From NCBI GenBank assembly GCA_905331475.1, contig CAJNYU010004027.1, positions 1 to 64,000 on the forward strand: a stretch of 64,000 nt of DNA, given 5' to 3'. Below, piece by piece: positions 61,137-64,000 of the stretch (its first letter is position 1; each line of letters opens with the position of its first letter). The translations under genes were made by a program, and so were the position numbers. A model generated the notes under the pieces. The model was not told where the DNA came from and ran no database searches. It saw nothing but the letters and a program-made list of their open reading frames with translations. This DNA is from Rotaria socialis. Its lineage: Eukaryota; Rotifera; Eurotatoria; Philodinida; Philodinidae.

Positions 61137-64000
61137 ATGGTAGGTTTCTTGCATATAATATGCTTTTTGTGGGCAGCTATTGAATTGCAATCAATTTTAT
61201 ATGATACCGATTCTTTTCTATTTGACTGTTTACATTACCTACCATCTTACTCACAAATTCCCAACAAAATCAAGTATTGTATTCGTCCAGCGAATGATCA
61301 GAATTCCGCAATGATTGATTTCATAAATGTACCTCATCCAAATTTTACATTCCATGAACTATACCGTTTGAATGTCACTTCACATGAAGTTCTCTTATGG
61401 TCATCGTCGATTGATCTTGCTGAACGATATCAAGATTATATTGATCAACCAATGAAATCTAATCGAGTGAATGAACTATTATTCAATTGCACATCACCAT
61501 GGTTTGGATCTTATTGCCAATATTCCTTCGAAATAGACTCGAACTATTCGGAAATAATGTCAAGTGTCCAACCGAAAGTTCATATAGTCGATGCTATTAC
61601 TCATTGTACATGCTACGTTTTGTTAAAATGTGATCGTGGCGCTGAACCAATGTGTCTCGATTGGCGTGAAGTATGTGATGGTCGAATCGATTGTTTGAAT
61701 GATGGTGTTGATGAAAGTCAATGTTTCCAATTAGAAATCAATGAATGCAACGAAAACGAATATAGATGTCATAATGGATTGTGTATTCCCAAAAAATTTT
61801 GGCAGGACGAATATAACGAGGCGGAATGTCTTGATAAATCTGATTTATTGTATACTGTTACGTGTCCGGATATCTATCTCGGACTTAATATGTTTATCTG
61901 TGAAGAATATGCATGTAGATCCGATGAAGGCCGATTTTCGTGTGGTGACGGTGAGTGTGTAGAAGATTTTAGTGAATGTCAGAATGGGCGGCATCTTCTG
62001 TTAATCGAATCACTTAGCGTTCAAGGAAATCTATCAGACAATTGCTGGATAGCTATGGTTTGTCTGAGTAAAATCGTGGATCACGTCAACGGAGTACCAT
62101 GCAAACAGTTTCTCAATCTTTCTCAAATTCTTTCTAAATTAGAAAACTGTACATATCCTATTCAGTTTCCAATCATTCCTGTGCTCTTAGGTCATGTACG
62201 TTTTTTATATGCTCCGAACCAAACTTCTAATATCAACGTTGAAATAGCTCTCGTACCCGATTATGTTTGCTATGATGAAGAACTATGTGATTTTCTTACG
62301 CCTACTTTTCGGTATGGAAATTTGACATGTCGAAACGGTTATCAAATAGGTCTTGGATCAGGTGTCAACGTATACGATTGGAAATCAATCATTGATTTGA
62401 TTAAACCTTATTTTCGTGGTTGCAGCACTCGACATGATTACAATATTGTATCGGCTCATTCGTCTCTATATGTTTGTAAGAATTCTTCGAAATATATTTC
62501 GAACCATCGACTTGTTGACGGTATACCGGATTGTGTTTTGAACGATGATGAAGAAGTATTGAAATTGCGTTGTTCGTTAAATCATCCGTATCGATTCCAT
62601 TGCCTAAATGATTATCAGTGTCAATCGATTTCACTACTAAGAAATATTTGTCAGTCCGAACAACATAACAATTTCGATCAAATCTTATTTTACGAAATCT
62701 GCGATCGAGCCGCCGATTCGAGTCCGATGATAATCAATGGACGAAATCATTCGGATGAGACTGATTGTGGAAATTGGCCATGCAGCAATGTCTACACACG
62801 ATGTGATGACTTTTGGAGTTGTACATACGGAGATGATGAAGAGAATTGTGCGCGACAGATTTGTAACAAAGGCTTTCTTCCCTGTATTTCAACAAATAAT
62901 TCCAAATTGATCTGTTTGCCAGCCAATCTAGTTGGCAATGGAATTATTGATTGTTTTGGGGCATCCGATGAACTTCAATATTGTCGAGAGACCAGTGGCT
63001 TTGGACAAACTTATAGATTTTATTGTCAGAATGACACGAAATGTGTGAAACAATGGCAACTATGCGATGGTGTTAAAGATTGTCTATGGGGGGACGATGA
63101 AAACTTTTGTGAACATACTTCAACACAATGTGAAGTATCGAATTTCGATAATCTTAGTGATGTTGAATATGTTTTATGTCGAGTTGGTTCTAAAGGAAGG
63201 CCTTCATTTTCATTAAAAACCGCATCAATCTATCCTCCATTGGCACCAACGTTTTACACTGGTTCTACCAATGATGAATGGAATGAGCAATACATAAAGT
63301 CTTCAATTGATGATTCTGCATTCTCGGATATTTGTAAGTACGGTCTCCACATCTACCATCAGCTCGGGCCTGGCAATATAAGTGATTTATGTTTCTGTCC
63401 ACCGATTTATTATGGTGATCGATGTCAATATCAAAATCAACGTGTCAGTTTGACTATCACAATGGGATTTGTTCAACACAATACAATCAACGGCATTGTT
63501 ATTACATTAATTGAACAAGATAATGATCGACAAGAAATTCACTCATACCATCAGTTAACAAACCCACCGAAATATAGATGCGGTCAACCGTTCAATATTT
63601 ATCTATTGTACTCCACTCGACCAAAGAATACTTCAAAAAACTATAGTGTTCGCATAGATGCATTTGATAAGGAATCATTGGTCTATTTAGCCAGTTGGTC
63701 ATTAAAAATTTCATTTACATTTTTGCCAGTCAATCGACTGGCCTTCTTTTTGACTCTACCAGTTTATCGCACATTGCATTATAACAATTGTCCTTTGCGA
63801 TGTTACAAAGGCACTTGTATGAAATTTCTGAATGAAGAACGATTTTTTTGCCGATGCTATTCTGGTTGGTCTGGTGCGCAATGTCAAATTCAGATCGATT
63901 GTAGTAATTGTTCGTCAAATTCAATCTGTGTTGGTTCTATTCGAAATCAGCCTATCTGTGTCTGTCCGACTGGCAAGTTTGGCACACGCTGCCTCCTCGA
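61137..64000 (+). CDS. Large extracellular protein with LDLR-A and EGF domains (partial, runs off the window)
   Basis: From the ATG at 61137 (ATCATGG context) the frame is open through 64000, 954 codons without a stop or need for an intron. The leader MVGFLHIICFLWAAI suggests a signal peptide. LDL-receptor class A modules with calcium-cage acids appear, such as CLDWREVCDGRIDCLNDGVD (residues about 175-200) and CVKQWQLCDGVKDCLWGDDE (near 63040-63110), with degenerate ones between (RFSCGDGECV, YTRCDDFWSC). EGF modules follow: CFCPPIYYGDRCQ (63390-63430), CYKGTCMKFLNEERFFCRCY and CVCPTGKFGTRC at the end. Many N-glycosylation sites are present. In bdelloids this layout often leads to a seven-helix membrane domain, which would lie beyond the window; that is inference. 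Likely a cell-surface receptor of unknown ligand. Confidence 0.88.
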   Translation, partial: MVGFLHIICFLWAAIELQSILYDTDSFLFDCLHYLPSYSQIPNKIKYCIRPANDQNSAMIDFINVPHPNFTFHELYRLNVTSHEVLLWSSSIDLAERYQDYIDQPMKSNRVNELLFNCTSPWFGSYCQYSFEIDSNYSEIMSSVQPKVHIVDAITHCTCYVLLKCDRGAEPMCLDWREVCDGRIDCLNDGVDESQCFQLEINECNENEYRCHNGLCIPKKFWQDEYNEAECLDKSDLLYTVTCPDIYLGLNMFICEEYACRSDEGRFSCGDGECVEDFSECQNGRHLLLIESLSVQGNLSDNCWIAMVCLSKIVDHVNGVPCKQFLNLSQILSKLENCTYPIQFPIIPVLLGHVRFLYAPNQTSNINVEIALVPDYVCYDEELCDFLTPTFRYGNLTCRNGYQIGLGSGVNVYDWKSIIDLIKPYFRGCSTRHDYNIVSAHSSLYVCKNSSKYISNHRLVDGIPDCVLNDDEEVLKLRCSLNHPYRFHCLNDYQCQSISLLRNICQSEQHNNFDQILFYEICDRAADSSPMIINGRNHSDETDCGNWPCSNVYTRCDDFWSCTYGDDEENCARQICNKGFLPCISTNNSKLICLPANLVGNGIIDCFGASDELQYCRETSGFGQTYRFYCQNDTKCVKQWQLCDGVKDCLWGDDENFCEHTSTQCEVSNFDNLSDVEYVLCRVGSKGRPSFSLKTASIYPPLAPTFYTGSTNDEWNEQYIKSSIDDSAFSDICKYGLHIYHQLGPGNISDLCFCPPIYYGDRCQYQNQRVSLTITMGFVQHNTINGIVITLIEQDNDRQEIHSYHQLTNPPKYRCGQPFNIYLLYSTRPKNTSKNYSVRIDAFDKESLVYLASWSLKISFTFLPVNRLAFFLTLPVYRTLHYNNCPLRCYKGTCMKFLNEERFFCRCYSGWSGAQCQIQIDCSNCSSNSICVGSIRNQPICVCPTGKFGTRCLL

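Overview
The window looks like nuclear DNA of a bdelloid rotifer, or a very close relative. It is AT-rich with eukaryotic gene structure: many GT-AG introns of about 50-70 nt beside a few of 0.5-2.2 kb. Gene types typical of bdelloid genomes occur together: an ADP-ribosyltransferase joined to kinesin-light-chain-type TPRs, a coiled-coil/BTB/TLDc protein, an NHL-repeat secreted protein, a rhodopsin-like GPCR, a papain-like protein, a large LDLR-A/EGF ectodomain and giant RNF213-like genes. Short degenerate copies of TGTGGG, the bdelloid telomere unit, are scattered through the window. The species cannot be fixed from sequence alone.

Layout. 1-3540: the first codons of a leftward gene, a papain-like gene whose nucleophile position reads Ser, and a gene-poor stretch. 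3541-29362: one RNF213-like gene. I reassembled it as 15 exons that keep one open frame of 17,298 nt (5,765 codons plus stop). It has AAA+ ATPase motifs, no visible RING or RZ finger, and a C-terminal array that looks ubiquitin-like. 29949-30272: mitochondrial ATP synthase inhibitor IF1. 30537-34765: a second RNF213-derived gene that carries the RZ finger and C-terminal domain but no ATPase; two A-run frameshifts break it. 34766-39720: repeats, a solo LTR with a perfect 5-bp target duplication, and one unknown 202-residue gene. 39721-42214 (minus): ADP-ribosyltransferase plus TPR. 42215-49804: long empty DNA, an acyltransferase-3-like fragment, and a GPCR interrupted by three in-frame TGA codons. 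49805-50902: BTB-TLDc gene. 54737-55575 (minus): two-exon NHL protein. 58907-59280: two-exon small secreted cysteine-rich protein. 59549-60824: two terminal-inverted-repeat elements. 61137-64000: a large LDLR-A/EGF ectodomain gene that runs off the window.

How the genes relate. The clearest link is between the two tandem RNF213-like genes. The upstream one has the ATPase core without the E3 fingers, and the downstream one has the RZ finger without the ATPase. They may be a split or degenerating duplicate of one giant antiviral/lipid-droplet type E3 ATPase. The remaining genes look independent, as expected for an accessory-rich, transposon-sprinkled region. Several breaks fall in A or T homopolymers, so sequencing error must be kept apart from real decay.
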